Shown here piece after piece: positions 41,674 to 42,013 of a DNA stretch of 42,013 nucleotides (the stretch's first letter is position 1; each line of letters opens with the position of its first letter). The notes beneath the pieces are model-generated. The model worked only from the letters and a program-made list of their open reading frames with translations. It was not told where the DNA came from and ran no database searches. The stretch comes from Tissierellia bacterium (GTDB lineage: Bacteria; Bacillota; Clostridia; Peptostreptococcales; Acidaminobacteraceae). Where the stretch lies: contig JAAYGQ010000022.1 of the NCBI GenBank assembly GCA_012727635.1, forward strand, positions 1 through 42,013, written 5' to 3'. A program made the position numbers and the translations under genes.

Positions 41674-42013
41674 ATGACAAATCATCTTGATGCACTAAAA
41701 GAAGGACAGCAACTACTGGATAACTTTGTTAAAGCTTCACCTAAACTGGGCCAAGGTTTCTTTGCTCTGCATGGAGCTTCCCTATCGGGAGATGCACTGG
41801 ATCTTAAGACAAAAGAACTCATCGCTGTAGGAATTGGCGTAAGCATGCGCTGTGTCTTCTGCTTTCAATCCCACATTGCTTCGGCGCTAGAGGCCGGTGC
41901 CAATAGAGAAGAAGTTATTGAAGCCATCAATGTTGGGATTATGATGGCCGGGGGACCGGGACTGGCCTATGGCATACAAGCCCTTGAATGTTTAGATCAG
42001 CTCCTTGAAGCTA
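41674..42013 (+). CDS. Carboxymuconolactone decarboxylase/AhpD-like protein, 3' end missing
   Basis: The first 113 codons of a small CMD-family protein; the window ends before any stop codon. SMRCVFCFQSHIASALEAGA carries Cys60, Cys63 and His67 in the C-x2-C-x3-H pattern of AhpD-type thiol peroxidase proteins, followed by the family's helical hairpin. AAAGGAGGTC precedes the ATG. Members of this length have about 110-120 residues, so only a few are likely to be missing. A role in peroxide or thiol chemistry is inferred from the family. Confidence 0.85.
   Translation, partial: MTNHLDALKEGQQLLDNFVKASPKLGQGFFALHGASLSGDALDLKTKELIAVGIGVSMRCVFCFQSHIASALEAGANREEVIEAINVGIMMAGGPGLAYGIQALECLDQLLEA

Overview
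The window looks like chromosomal DNA from an anaerobic, moderately AT-rich low-GC Gram-positive bacterium (Bacillota, Clostridia-like). The basis is the strong GGAGG ribosome sites, the glgC/glgD pair, the EFR1-type ferredoxin, the Clostridium-type flavodoxin, AGCS and SLC13 sodium-type carriers, MgtE, an AmmeMemoRadiSam locus and a psuK-psuG pair. This placement is inferred from gene content only. I see no rRNA, tRNA, CRISPR array, insertion sequence or phage segment. It reads as ordinary core and metabolic chromosome with several poorly understood families in it.

Layout. (1) 0.4-2.5 kb, minus: acetamidase/formamidase, HD-domain protein and an FNR-type regulator, tightly coupled, ending in a terminator. 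(2) 2.6-3.3 kb: an AlkA-type DNA glycosylase. (3) 3.3-9.0 kb, plus: a 0.5 kb spacer, a release-factor-like baeRF protein, an MFS sugar-type transporter, and an AraC regulator fused to a GH39-like domain. (4) 9.0-15.2 kb, minus: a permuted ATP-grasp ligase, a DsrE/YedF-like protein, exonuclease III, a lipoprotein, an OsmC protein, RNase R and a HAD phosphatase. (5) 15.4-16.4 kb: ribosomal protein L25/Ctc (plus) facing a PC4/YdbC protein (minus). (6) 16.5-27.6 kb, minus: one long run read as dcyD, dapF, glgB, glgC, glgD, glgA, pullulanase, deoD, mgtE, with several overlapping genes. (7) 27.7-28.5 kb: an EFR1 ferredoxin (plus). (8) 28.5-32.2 kb, minus: DUF488, SLC13 permease, a ThyX-like protein and an S66 peptidase. 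(9) 32.3-33.7 kb: AGCS symporter. (10) 33.9-36.1 kb, minus: fused AmmeMemoRadiSam B-A protein and its radical SAM partner. (11) 36.3-39.4 kb: isoaspartyl dipeptidase (plus) facing psuK-psuG (minus). (12) 39.5-42.0 kb: SRAP protein, flavodoxin, a lipoprotein, and the start of an AhpD-like protein cut by the window end.

How the genes work together. Region 6 makes ADP-glucose (GlgC/GlgD), builds and branches glycogen (GlgA, GlgB) and debranches it (pullulanase); no glycogen phosphorylase is present in the window. DeoD and PsuK/PsuG are nucleoside salvage functions, though in separate operons. RNase R, L25, YdbC, the baeRF protein, AlkA, exonuclease III and SRAP are RNA, translation and DNA upkeep functions. 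The FNR-like regulator, OsmC, AhpD-like protein, flavodoxin and EFR1 ferredoxin suggest redox and oxygen sensing.

The items most worth a second look are: the baeRF protein, whose GGQ tripeptide sits in the wrong place; the ThyX-like protein without the RHR motif; the AraC-GH39 fusion that seems to lack catalytic residues; the fused AmmeMemoRadiSam locus; the formamidase-HD-FNR operon with an atypical cysteine pattern; and the ATP-grasp/DsrE pair. None is proven to be a new system from sequence alone.
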